From the NCBI GenBank assembly GCA_031363085.1, contig JANLTU010000121.1, forward strand, positions 1-7,896: a DNA stretch of 7,896 nt, given 5' to 3'. This DNA is from UBA6921 sp031363085 (GTDB lineage Bacteria > Pseudomonadota > Gammaproteobacteria > SG8-11). Both the position numbers and the translations under genes were made by a program. Every line of letters begins with the position of its first letter. The stretch's first letter is position 1. Below are positions 1 to 7,375 of the stretch, piece by piece. Under the pieces are notes generated by a model. That model was not told where the DNA came from, made no database searches, and saw only the letters and a list, made by a program, of their open reading frames with translations.

Positions 1-3000
1 CTGGGCGAGACGCAAGCGACACGCGTGGGAATCGTGACGCCGCCGTAGCATGAACCAAACGCTGCCTACGGTAAGTGCCACGTCTACGCAATAGTGCGAT
101 CCCGATTCCCAGCGCCAGTAGATCAAGCGCGCCGCCGCCACCACCGCTCTTTGCGGGCGCTTCAGCAACTGCGTCTTGCACATTAAACGTGCGCACAATG
201 GGTGGACTTGCGGTGTCGCCATCGTAGAGCGTAACGGACAGGGTGTTGGCTCCTACGACCAGTTGCTCCGACGGAGGAATGAACGTGTCATCCTGCGGAT
301 TCAGCGCGATCGGTGCGTTGCCATTAATGCGCAATTCCACCCGCGTGTTGGGTTTGTAGTGCAACGTTTTGTAAATCATTTCGAACGTGCTGCGCGAGTA
401 CCAGTGGTTATCGATGGGAACGGTGAGTTCAAATCCGGGATGCGCCTCCGCGGTACGGAACACGACGTTGGCCGAATACGTTGTGCCCATCATGCGCAAT
501 GTCAATATGTGATCCTGATCTTGGGAGAAATCGCATAAATTCAGAGTCAACTGTCCGACTGCCGCCGCGCTCATCCGCGGTTTTTCGTCCACGATTAACT
601 CCAACACGGTACCGGCCGGCATCGTCTGCACGGTGAAGCGCGGCGAAACCGGTGTGCCATCGCAGAGCACGGGTACGTTCGGCTTCGGGTAGTCGATGAC
701 GACGGTGGGGGTTACTACCTTCACAACGAACGTCACATCGGCCTGCGCAAGTACTTTTCTATTATTGTCAAGAACCATCACTTTCACGGCATGTACACCG
801 CCGTTCACTTTGCCCAGACTCACGCTGCCGATCGCTGAATACACTTGAATTTTGGTGTTTTCCCACACCACCTCCACGACGTTGCCTCCCGGCGAAAACA
901 ACACATTATCGACGCTAAACTTAAGCTGAAGGTCGTCGCCCTCGAAGCGCAGCACCAGCCCTGCGGTGGGTTCGGTAATGCGCACCTGCGGCGCGACAGC
1001 GCTCGTGACTTCCGTGATTATTGTCGCGCTGTTGTTGCTCAGATCGGGATCGGGGCCGACAGCGCCAACCCGCGCGGTCACGCTCATTGTGCCGATTTGC
1101 AGGGGCACGCCGAGATTCACGTCGACAACAACGCTTGCTCCGGCAGCCACATCCCCGAGTCCGCACACCACATTGTCAAAGCTTTTCGAACACTGCGGTG
1201 AAGCCGAATCGAAGGTCGCGCTGGGGGGAATCGCGAGCGTGACTTGAGCTTTGTTGGCGGTGTTCGACGAATCGTGATTCGTGATCTTGATCTGATATCT
1301 CGCCACACCAAACACCGGCACGCTGCTGGGTTCCAGCGCAAAGAACTCAATTGAAAGATCGGCGCTGGAGCGCTTCGCGCAGTCACCCGAACACAACGAA
1401 TATGCGTAGGCCGCGCCGCTGGCGAAATTGCTACCCACCACCACGCTGCTACCGGGCAAGGTCCCAGTTAGCGCCAGGGCGTGACCAAAATATTTCCCCG
1501 CCTGTGCATCCGCACCGGTATCGGTGCTCGCCGTGAAGCGCTTGCGACTAATCCAGTACTGACCAACGTGTTCGTAAACGTAGACCACCCCCGCACCGGA
1601 ATAGGTTGAGCTCCCATCCGTATATAAACCACCCCACGGTGCGCCGACCAGCAGTAGGTCGCCATCCATCGCGACGGATGCGCCAAAACTCGCGTAGCCA
1701 ACTGAACTTGCCAGCGTTTTGTCTGTGACCGGAGTGACTTGGTCTGTCAATACCCAAGGGGCTGACGCATCGAGGGGCGCATGCTCGTAGACATAAACCC
1801 GGGACTGTGAAGGCACGCCAATCACGAGGCGGTTGTGGTCAATTTGGAACAAACGGCTGGCATCATATGAATAGCTGTACGGGTAGAGCGAATAGTAAAT
1901 GTCAAAACCGATGGGAATGCGTTGCATCAAGATCCATTGGGTAGCCCCTTGCTGGAAAATATAGACATCGGTTGTGCCTGAAGTCGCTCGGGCGGTTACA
2001 CCTACGACGCCGTCGCTAATCGCAACAGTATGTCCAAACAGGGTTACATAATCTGGGACCGGGAGCGGTTGCTGTTCCACCCACCGTCCAGAAATGCGAC
2101 GAAAAATGGTGGCGCCCTGAATTACACTGCCATTGCCCGCGACGAGAATCTGGCCATTAATCGCTACCGACCATCCAAAACAAGCGCTGGTTGGTGCTGC
2201 TTTTGGCGAAACTTCCTGTACGAAGTCCCACTGGTCACCGGTGCGCTCAAAGACGAACGCAGCCCCTATGCAAGACGCACGGTATGGCGCGCCGATGACC
2301 AACGCCCCGCCGTCGATCGCCACACTCAAACCAAAGCGATCACCACTAACGGCCGTCGGCGCCGCCAAGCGTTGCTTCCACAACCACGCGCCATTCACAA
2401 AGCGATACACGTAAGCCGCGCCTTGGTAGCTGTTTTCGCCGGGCGCCCCGACCACCATCGTGTCACCACTGATCGCGACCGTGTTTCCGAAGTTATCGTT
2501 GGCGCCGGGGAATCCCTTGTCCGGTTTGAGCGCTGGAAATGCAGCCAACGATACCGGTTGCAGTGGCGACAGCCGGTAGGCGCGCGTAGCCAGGTAAGAG
2601 CTGGTGTCTCGATAGTCCCCCATGCCCGCGATTTCGCCCGCGTTGTTTATCGCCACCGCCGTGTGCAAGCGCCAACCGGTGGTGGTCGTCAACAGCGAGC
2701 TGAGATCCTGCATGACGCCGTTCCGGTATAAAAACGCACGCTTGATTTCGACACCGTTGCTGTTCTTGACCGCTGAATAACCCACAATTTGGCCTTGATC
2801 GTTAATGCTGTAGGCGTCGCTGATGGTGTCGCTTGTCAGCATTCCCAAATCAGTCAAGACATCGTCGTCCGGATTCGCGGGATTGCCTGGATCATAGAGA
2901 AACGCGTGTTTCTCGCCGGTCGCTGTGGGATAAAAATAGCCTACCACCAACCCGTTGTTGTTCACCGCCCGCGCAACGCTACGAGCACCGTTGAGTTTGG

Positions 3001-6000
3001 GCAAGGTGCTGGACATATTGCCCGCGATCAGAAACGCGTACTCGTTGTTGTCACTTTTTTTGTAAGCGCCAACGATGTCACCAAGCGTGCCTCGGTTGTT
3101 AATGCCGTAGGCGCGTGCGCTGACTCCTCCCACGATTACACCATTCACGGTATCGAAAATACCTAAGTCGCGCATCGCGTCGACAAAGACGAAAGCGCGC
3201 TCTTGATATACGAGAGGCATCGCGCTCTTCTGAATTTCCGTATAACCCACCACGTAACCCGAGTTGTTGATACCGAACGCTTCGCTTTTGTTGCTGACAT
3301 AGCCGTCTTTCGGCAGGTAGCCCAGATCTTTATTGTTCGGCCCTTTCGCTGTATCTATGTAACGAAATGCGTGCGTGGCGGTAGCGGGATTGTTACCGGA
3401 GTCGGTGTATGGGAAGGGATACGTTCCTGCAACTTGTCCAGCGTCGTTCACCGCCCGAGCAACGCTTATTCCGGTTTGTACCGTACGCAGCCGCCCGGCA
3501 AATAATGTTGCTTGTCCATTGGCAGTGCCGGCCACCCAACCCTTATCGTTGATACTCTGCGGATCGAACGTTCCCAGATCGGTGATTTGATACTCCCCTG
3601 CTTGTGCTGCCGCACTGCTCAGCAGGCTCAGCGCAATAACACCGCACACCCTGTTTTTCAGCCGCATCGACCGTTCCTCCCCATCTGCATTTTTTTCAAA
3701 ACGCCATCGCCCTAGGCGCAATCGAAATGACAACACCACGACCATCCATACCAACAGCAACACATCCACCGCACCGCCACCCGATTTTGCACTCGCGGCT
3801 AAAGCGGATGCATCGCTGGTGGCATCCTGCACATAAAACACGCGCTCGACTGACGGCAACGGCGTGTCGCCGTCGAACAATTGCAGCACGATGTGATTTT
3901 TTTCAGGAAGTAATTGCTCGGCGGCAATCGCCAAGGAGCGGCTGTTGACATTAACCGTTTGCGACGGGCCGTCGTTGAGAATTAGCTGTGCGCGGGTGGC
4001 GGGGGTTGTATGCACGAATTCAAACAGCATATCGAAGCCACGCAAATAACGGCCACCTTCTTTGGGCAAGGTGAGCTCCACATTCGGTAACACGCGCCGC
4101 ACGGTAAATGCTGCCGTTACGGATTGCTTCACCACGCCCGCCGCGTTGACCAGACGTAATTCCAGCACGTGCTCGCCGTCGGGCAACCTGCACAAATCCA
4201 TCGGCTCTAAAGCGGTGTAGTGTTGACTGGTGACTTGATCACGGATCACCACAATAGATTTTCCGTTCGGCGCTATCGGCCAGTTGGGCGTGAGGTAATC
4301 CATCAACACCGATTCGTTTAATCCGCATTCGATCGGCTCGTTATTCTGCGGACGCTTCAAGATGAGACCCGGCACCAGCAACCTAACCGTGAAGTTAATG
4401 CTAGCGCTCGCGAGGATGGTGCCCTGGGCGTCGTGCACCTGCACGGTCACGGTATGCGCACCGGCGCTAAACGGCCCGACATCGACTGGCACGCTGGAAT
4501 TTTTATCGGAAATACGAACGGCGTCCAACTCAACCGCCACTTTGTTTCCGTTGAGCGACAGAAAAACACTGCGCAGTTCAAAACTAACGCTGGCGGTGTC
4601 GTCGTCGGCGAGCACGAGCGTGGTTTTATCCGCGCTCATGTGGGTGAGTCCGGTGATCGTGAGCGCGGGTTTGCCCGTGGGCGTGACCAAGGTGGTGATC
4701 ATCTGCGCATTGTTCGCGGGCTTGGCGTCTGGTCCGCTGGTCTTCACCAGCACGTCGGTGACCATGTCGCGCGTGGTCCCCGACGCAGTGAGTGTGATGT
4801 CGAAAGTCTTCGAGACGCCAGGCCCTAAGTTTCCAACACGGCACACCGTTTTACCCACCAAATTCACACAATCGGTCGGCGCGGAAACGTGCGACGCATT
4901 GAGCGCGCTGAATTCCAGCATCACGCCGTTGGCGGTATTCGCCGTGTCGTTGTTGGTCACGGTAACATGCAGAGTCACATTGCCAAGCACGGGCACGGTG
5001 TCTGCTGTGGCGGTCACGTTCACCGCGACATCGGCGGAGAAGATATCGGTGCACGCCGAAACACAGAGCGAAAAAACGTGGGCGCTTCCGGTGGGGAAAT
5101 TGGTTCCCACCGCTACAGTATTGCCCGAGATGGCTATCGCACTTCCAAAGTAATTACCGGACTGCGATTCGCGGGGCGTGATTTTTTTACGGTCGACCCA
5201 ATACGGGCCGACGCGTTCGTAGAGGTACGCTGTGCCTGTAGTGTCGTTGACGTTGTTAATATATGAAAACGGTGCGCCAACTACCAACTGGTCGCCGCTG
5301 CCGGCAAGCGCGGAACCAAATCCCTGCGGATAGTACGTGTTGGCCACTGAGGAAAAAATACGTTTGATTGAATCCGTGCGTACCCACGGCGCGGCCGGAT
5401 CGACGCCGGAGCGTTCGTAAATCTCAACTGAGGTTCCGTAATAATGTCCAAGTGCGATTCGGGCGTCGGTGAGCGCCACCGCATTCACGGGTCCAAAGTA
5501 ATCTACGTACAAACCTATCGATTGCTTGAGTTCCCACGCTGCGCCGTTTCGCTCATAAATATCGAATAGCGTCACACAATAGTAGCAGCTGCGTCTTGAG
5601 CCCAGCACAAGTGTGTTACTGCGCGCAGCCAACGCGTTTAACGAGACTCCAGAACTCGCACTGGTGAGCCTTGGCAACTGAGCCCATTGGCCATTATTTG
5701 CCGCGAAAATGTAGGCGGCATTCTTTGCTGTACCAACGAGTAGTGTTTGCTCGAAGAGTGCAACGGAATTGCCAAAACCATCGCCATTTGCAGCGTCGTT
5801 TGCCCCGAATTCTTGGGTAAACGTCCATTGCTGATTTTGCAGGCTGTACAGCAATACGGTACCTGAGTTAACCGGACTAGCTGCCGAGGGTGCGCTGTTA
5901 CGACCCGGAGCACCTACAACCAACGTGGTGCCGTCGAAGGCCAACGCGCCTCCAAAACGATCATTCGTCATTTCGTTCGGTGCAGTGAGGTGTTGCTTTT

Positions 6001-7201
6001 CGATCCACCCGTTCTCAAAACGATACACGTACAAGGCCCCTTTGCCGCCGCTTTCGCCTGGCGCACCGACCACTAATGTGTCGCCGTGTAGCGCGAGGAT
6101 TGAGCCGAAATAGTCACCGCTTACTGGGGTGTGGTTCCAAGGGAGTTTGGGATGTTCAAGTAACTCCACGCGCGGTGTAGGAGATAAGCGGTAGCTATAT
6201 ACATTGGCGCAATGCCCGACGATCTCGCCCTTGTTATTGATGGCGGTGGCGGCCCATAACGTAATTGTCGACCCGGTTTCGACCGTGGTGCTGAGGTCAG
6301 TCATGGCACCGTCGTAGAGAAATGCACGCTGGACTCCGCTTGCAGACACGGAGTAACCGACGATTTGATCGTGGTCGTTGATGTCGAGCGCGTAACTCGC
6401 GGTATCGCCGGGGAGTGCGCCCAAATCCTTGAGGCTTCCACCCGCGAATAAAAAAGCGTGCGTGATTCCATCCTTCGTATAGTTGCCAACCACATGACCG
6501 AGATTATTCACCGCGCGCGCCACGCTGGAGGTCCCGATCACGGGCAGGACTTGGTTCATCAGTCCGTCGTTGGTCCGAAGAAACGCATGCGATATACGAT
6601 CACTGGTTTTGTACTCACCGACGATATCGCCGCCGTCGTTGATGTCGTAGGCGTAGTTATCCTTGCCGACGAAAAGAGCGAGGTCGATCATGCGGTCGTT
6701 GTACAAAAACGCATGGTCTTCAAATTTCACCGGCGCGCTTGCGACTTGCACGCGCGCGAAACCGACGACTTGGCCACGGGTGTTGATGCTGTAGGCTTCG
6801 CTGTAGTTGCTGTTGGCTATCACGCTGTTGGCTGCCGACCCCAGGTCGTCAACGGTGGGGCCGTTAACGGTATCGCGATGACGAAACGCGTGGGTGGTGG
6901 TCACGCCGGTCACCGGATCGGGTAGCGAAAAACTGCCGACAATGTCACCGCTGTTGTTGACTGCACGCGCGCTGCTGCTGCCAGTTTTTATCGTGCGCAA
7001 GCGGCCAGCAAACAAAGTCGCTTGACCTGAGACCGTTCCCGTCACCCAGCCTTCGTCGTTGATACCCGAGGGAATAAAATAAGTGCCGAGATAAGTAACC
7101 TCGTACGCCGATGCCACCGATGGCAGCAATGCCCCTAGCATCGAGGTAATCAGCAGGCCAACTCGCAATGCGCACCGATCAATCGCCGATATTTTTCGCA
7201 T
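1..7201 (-). CDS. Giant secreted HAF/FG-GAP repeat protein, two fused modules, 3' end beyond window
   Basis: The frame opens at ATG 7201-7199 and has no stop down to base 2, giving at least 2,400 residues. The start is fixed by an in-frame TAA at 7219-7217 and the SD GGGAGAGGA just upstream. Residues 1-32 are a signal peptide (basic start, hydrophobic core, cleavage after ASA). Two modules of about 1,180 residues follow, each with HAF motifs, a seven-blade FG-GAP region, a DUF11/CARDB-like domain, Ig-like segments and a GlyGly-CTERM-like tail. In known GlyGly-CTERM proteins the tail directs type II secretion and rhombosortase cleavage, so an extracellular or surface role is inferred; no catalytic motif is visible and the ligand is unknown. 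Each module alone would be an ordinary single protein; the stopless join is odd. A lost stop, a sequencing error or separate translation of module B are the alternatives. The coding strand and domain types are secure; the fused product is not. Confidence 0.9.
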   Translation of the reverse strand, partial: MRKISAIDRCALRVGLLITSMLGALLPSVASAYEVTYLGTYFIPSGINDEGWVTGTVSGQATLFAGRLRTIKTGSSSARAVNNSGDIVGSFSLPDPVTGVTTTHAFRHRDTVNGPTVDDLGSAANSVIANSNYSEAYSINTRGQVVGFARVQVASAPVKFEDHAFLYNDRMIDLALFVGKDNYAYDINDGGDIVGEYKTSDRISHAFLRTNDGLMNQVLPVIGTSSVARAVNNLGHVVGNYTKDGITHAFLFAGGSLKDLGALPGDTASYALDINDHDQIVGYSVSASGVQRAFLYDGAMTDLSTTVETGSTITLWAATAINNKGEIVGHCANVYSYRLSPTPRVELLEHPKLPWNHTPVSGDYFGSILALHGDTLVVGAPGESGGKGALYVYRFENGWIEKQHLTAPNEMTNDRFGGALAFDGTTLVVGAPGRNSAPSAASPVNSGTVLLYSLQNQQWTFTQEFGANDAANGDGFGNSVALFEQTLLVGTAKNAAYIFAANNGQWAQLPRLTSASSGVSLNALAARSNTLVLGSRRSCYYCVTLFDIYERNGAAWELKQSIGLYVDYFGPVNAVALTDARIALGHYYGTSVEIYERSGVDPAAPWVRTDSIKRIFSSVANTYYPQGFGSALAGSGDQLVVGAPFSYINNVNDTTGTAYLYERVGPYWVDRKKITPRESQSGNYFGSAIAISGNTVAVGTNFPTGSAHVFSLCVSACTDIFSADVAVNVTATADTVPVLGNVTLHVTVTNNDTANTANGVMLEFSALNASHVSAPTDCVNLVGKTVCRVGNLGPGVSKTFDITLTASGTTRDMVTDVLVKTSGPDAKPANNAQMITTLVTPTGKPALTITGLTHMSADKTTLVLADDDTASVSFELRSVFLSLNGNKVAVELDAVRISDKNSSVPVDVGPFSAGAHTVTVQVHDAQGTILASASINFTVRLLVPGLILKRPQNNEPIECGLNESVLMDYLTPNWPIAPNGKSIVVIRDQVTSQHYTALEPMDLCRLPDGEHVLELRLVNAAGVVKQSVTAAFTVRRVLPNVELTLPKEGGRYLRGFDMLFEFVHTTPATRAQLILNDGPSQTVNVNSRSLAIAAEQLLPEKNHIVLQLFDGDTPLPSVERVFYVQDATSDASALAASAKSGGGAVDVLLLVWMVVVLSFRLRLGRWRFEKNADGEERSMRLKNRVCGVIALSLLSSAAAQAGEYQITDLGTFDPQSINDKGWVAGTANGQATLFAGRLRTVQTGISVARAVNDAGQVAGTYPFPYTDSGNNPATATHAFRYIDTAKGPNNKDLGYLPKDGYVSNKSEAFGINNSGYVVGYTEIQKSAMPLVYQERAFVFVDAMRDLGIFDTVNGVIVGGVSARAYGINNRGTLGDIVGAYKKSDNNEYAFLIAGNMSSTLPKLNGARSVARAVNNNGLVVGYFYPTATGEKHAFLYDPGNPANPDDDVLTDLGMLTSDTISDAYSINDQGQIVGYSAVKNSNGVEIKRAFLYRNGVMQDLSSLLTTTTGWRLHTAVAINNAGEIAGMGDYRDTSSYLATRAYRLSPLQPVSLAAFPALKPDKGFPGANDNFGNTVAISGDTMVVGAPGENSYQGAAYVYRFVNGAWLWKQRLAAPTAVSGDRFGLSVAIDGGALVIGAPYRASCIGAAFVFERTGDQWDFVQEVSPKAAPTSACFGWSVAINGQILVAGNGSVIQGATIFRRISGRWVEQQPLPVPDYVTLFGHTVAISDGVVGVTARATSGTTDVYIFQQGATQWILMQRIPIGFDIYYSLYPYSYSYDASRLFQIDHNRLVIGVPSQSRVYVYEHAPLDASAPWVLTDQVTPVTDKTLASSVGYASFGASVAMDGDLLLVGAPWGGLYTDGSSTYSGAGVVYVYEHVGQYWISRKRFTASTDTGADAQAGKYFGHALALTGTLPGSSVVVGSNFASGAAYAYSLCSGDCAKRSSADLSIEFFALEPSSVPVFGVARYQIKITNHDSSNTANKAQVTLAIPPSATFDSASPQCSKSFDNVVCGLGDVAAGASVVVDVNLGVPLQIGTMSVTARVGAVGPDPDLSNNSATIITEVTSAVAPQVRITEPTAGLVLRFEGDDLQLKFSVDNVLFSPGGNVVEVVWENTKIQVYSAIGSVSLGKVNGGVHAVKVMVLDNNRKVLAQADVTFVVKVVTPTVVIDYPKPNVPVLCDGTPVSPRFTVQTMPAGTVLELIVDEKPRMSAAAVGQLTLNLCDFSQDQDHILTLRMMGTTYSANVVFRTAEAHPGFELTVPIDNHWYSRSTFEMIYKTLHYKPNTRVELRINGNAPIALNPQDDTFIPPSEQLVVGANTLSVTLYDGDTASPPIVRTFNVQDAVAEAPAKSGGGGGALDLLALGIGIALLRRRGTYRRQRLVHATAASRFPRVSLASRP
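80..151 (-). other. GlyGly-CTERM-like sorting signal of module B
   Basis: Module residues 1173-1196 read KSGGGGGALDLLAL, then GIGIALL, then RRR. This is a near-textbook GlyGly-CTERM signal (TIGR03501), implying type II secretion and processing by a rhombosortase encoded elsewhere. Unusually the frame stays open for 26 more codons (GTYRRQR and onward) to the window edge, whereas the family normally stops within a few residues of the Arg cluster. Confidence 0.85.
158..997 (-). other. Three Ig-like strand-rich segments of module B
   Basis: Module residues about 891-1170 form three units opening with PQVRITEP, PTVVIDYP and PGFELTVP and closing with VTFVVK, VVFRTA and RTFNVQD. The layout and cysteine pair (VLCDG, NLCDF) match module A. 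No precise family is recognisable by eye. Confidence 0.55.
1004..1378 (-). other. DUF11/CARDB-like domain of module B
   Basis: Module residues about 764-888 read SSADLSIEF...ITNHDSSNTANKA...CGLGDVAAG...GPDPDLSNNSAT. The final DPDxxNNSAT motif is the classical end of a DUF11 repeat, clearer than in module A. Two cysteines (SPQC, VVCGLG) match those of A. Confidence 0.75.
1394..2512 (-). repeat. FG-GAP-type beta-propeller of module B (seven blades)
   Basis: Blades have FG at module residues 393, 445, 497, 544, 661 and 727. A degenerate blade near 606 has lost FG but keeps RLVIGVP. The last blade ends in YSLCSGDC, matching YSL/FSLC...C in module A. The fifth blade is preceded by a Tyr/Ser-rich run (residues 583-602) not present in A. 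Blade number, order and closing cysteines all match module A, so the fold is probably the same. Confidence 0.87.
2612..3598 (-). repeat. HAF-family repeat array of module B (seven motifs)
   Basis: Counting from the module B ATG, IN[DN]xGx[IVL]xG-type motifs start near residues 39, 73, 133, 189, 235, 288 and 340. HAF-type strands fall at 99 (HAFRY), 157 (RAFVF), 210 (YAFLI), 254 (HAFLY) and 310 (RAFLY). The count of seven equals that of module A, although the spacings differ, with inserts in the fourth and sixth units. Confidence 0.85.
3674..3680 (-). promoter_or_regulatory. Internal Shine-Dalgarno sequence of module B
   Basis: On the minus strand GGAGGAA (within GGGGAGGAACGG) sits 6 nt before ATG 3667. 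Strength and spacing are near ideal. It lies inside the open frame of module A, where it encodes part of the linker GEERS. It is the main sequence argument that module B can be initiated on its own, and it looks like a leftover from when A and B were separate genes. Confidence 0.75.
3704..3787 (-). other. GlyGly-CTERM-like sorting signal, internal (module A)
   Basis: Residues 1139-1166 read KSGGGAVDV, then a hydrophobic run (LLLVWMVVVLSF), then RLRLGRW. Gly-rich motif, transmembrane segment and Arg cluster in this order define the GlyGly-CTERM signal (TIGR03501) cut by rhombosortase. Normally it ends the protein; here the frame continues. The tail is less ideal than that of module B because the Arg cluster is interrupted by Leu. 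TGG at 3706-3704 is one base from TGA or TAG, so this is a plausible site of a lost stop. Confidence 0.75.
3806..4678 (-). other. Three Ig-like strand-rich segments of module A
   Basis: Residues about 842-1132 form three units of roughly 95 residues. Each begins with a P-x-[LV]-x-[IL] strand (PALTITGL, PGLILKRP, PNVELTLP) and ends in an F-x-V strand (INFTVR, AAFTVR, VFYVQD). The pattern is that of Big/PKD-like Ig folds, but no specific family is recognisable by eye. Cysteines in the middle unit (IECG, DLCRL) have equivalents in module B. A structural stalk between the propellers and the membrane-sorting tail is the likely role. Confidence 0.55.
4688..5044 (-). other. DUF11/CARDB-like domain of module A
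   Basis: Residues about 720-838 read SADVAVNVTA...VTNNDTANTANGV...CRVGNLGPG...GPDAKPANNAQ. The TNxDxxNTA stretch, the GxLGPG turn and the closing PxxNNA motif are typical of DUF11/CARDB Ig-fold domains in bacterial surface proteins. Two cysteines (in TDCVN and TVCRVG) probably pair, and both are kept in module B. Confidence 0.7.
5066..6130 (-). repeat. FG-GAP-type beta-propeller of module A (seven blades)
   Basis: Blades follow the pattern D-x-FG-x-[SA]-[VIL]-A-[IL]-x-G-[DNT]-x-L-V-V-GAP followed by an A-Y-V-[YF] strand. FG or its equivalent falls at residues 365, 416, 476, about 520 (degenerate), 569, 628 and 685. The closest family is FG-GAP_2 (PF14312), related to the integrin-alpha propeller. 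Most blades lack the DxDxDG calcium loop of classical integrin repeats. Seven blades make one complete propeller. A conserved aromatic W before each [KR]-rich strand (e.g. 'GWIEKQ', 'QWTFTQ', 'YWVDRKK') marks the blade edges. Confidence 0.88.
6197..7105 (-). repeat. HAF-family repeat array of module A (seven motifs)
   Basis: Seven IN[DN]xGx[IV]VG-type motifs start near residues 47, 81, 139, 187, 231, 274 and 321. Between them lie HAF[RL]-type strands at 104, 163, 205, 248 and a variant RAFLYDG at 292. This is the signature of the 'probable extracellular repeat, HAF family' (TIGR02913). Spacing is 43-58 residues apart from the shorter first interval of 34. Seven units of about this size would suit a seven-bladed beta-propeller, but that fold is an inference. 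Confidence 0.85.
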
Positions 7202-7204
7202 GAT

Positions 7205-7213
7205 TCCTCTCCC
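7205..7213 (-). promoter_or_regulatory. Shine-Dalgarno sequence of the large gene
   Basis: On the minus strand GGGAGAGGA lies 3 nt before ATG 7201; the GAG core is at good distance. An in-frame TAA just upstream rules out a longer start. Confidence 0.7.
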
Positions 7214-7345
7214 GAATTAAACGCATGGTTTTTGTTTTAATCTTGCTCGCCGACGGCGCACGGCGGTGGGTCAATCAAATTTTCTCGATCTACGATTGCC
7301 CTCTTGTTTGTCGATGCAGGTGTTGGCTCTAAAAAATTCCCAAGG

Positions 7346-7375
7346 CTTTACAAGTAAAGTTGGTTGCTCTAGCTT
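7346..7375 (+). promoter_or_regulatory. Possible promoter with overlapping palindrome, upstream of the AraC-type gene
   Basis: CTTTAC-AA-GTAAAG (7346-7359) is a perfect 6-bp inverted repeat. It overlaps a possible -35 TTTACA (7347-7352), which is 17 nt from a weak -10 TAGCTT (7370-7375). A regulator site over a promoter would look like this, but the -10 matches only three of six consensus bases, and short palindromes occur by chance. It lies in the 261-bp divergent intergenic region, where I see no convincing promoter for the large minus-strand gene. Confidence 0.25.

Larger units (their letters stand above)
1..3667 (-). other. Module B, paralogue of module A with its own signal peptide and start; possibly a separately translated gene
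   Basis: ATG 3667-3665 lies 6 nt after a GGAGGAA Shine-Dalgarno sequence and begins a clear signal peptide (MRLKNR, then a Leu/Ala core, cleavage after AQA at about residue 23). Module B matches module A in domain order throughout; for example both share GQATLFAGRLRT near the N-terminus and QD before the C-terminal tail. Taken alone this would be called a gene of 1,222 or more residues. It is listed as a sub-region because it is in the same frame as module A with no stop between them. Differences from A include a Tyr/Ser-rich insert at residues 583-602 (1862-1921) and five consecutive Gly in the tail. I cannot tell from sequence whether ribosomes arrive from A, initiate here, or both. Confidence 0.75.
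3668..7201 (-). other. Module A of the fused repeat protein
   Basis: This is residues 1-1178 of the long frame: signal peptide 1-32, HAF motifs 47-330, FG-GAP blades about 358-712, DUF11/CARDB-like 720-838, Ig-like segments about 842-1132, GlyGly-CTERM-like tail 1139-1166, then a charged linker (RFEKNADGEERS) to the module B ATG. Conserved cysteines shared with B include a C-x3-C pair at 713/717 where the propeller meets the DUF11-like domain, a pair inside the DUF11-like domain, and a pair in the second Ig-like segment. These are probable disulfides, consistent with export to an oxidising compartment. Confidence 0.85.

Noticed and set aside
2030..2731. Plus-strand open frame of 233 codons
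   Set aside because: It is antisense to FG-GAP blades of module B, and its product is Arg-rich with no recognisable motif.
4362..5153. Plus-strand open frame of 263 codons
   Set aside because: It is antisense to the DUF11/Ig-like part of module A. The minus strand there has recognisable domains, and the plus-strand product is a Ser/Thr/Val-rich string with no family resemblance.
2612..7105. CRISPR or DNA-level tandem repeat array
   Set aside because: Repeated segments are coding, of variable length and diverged at DNA level; they are protein repeats.
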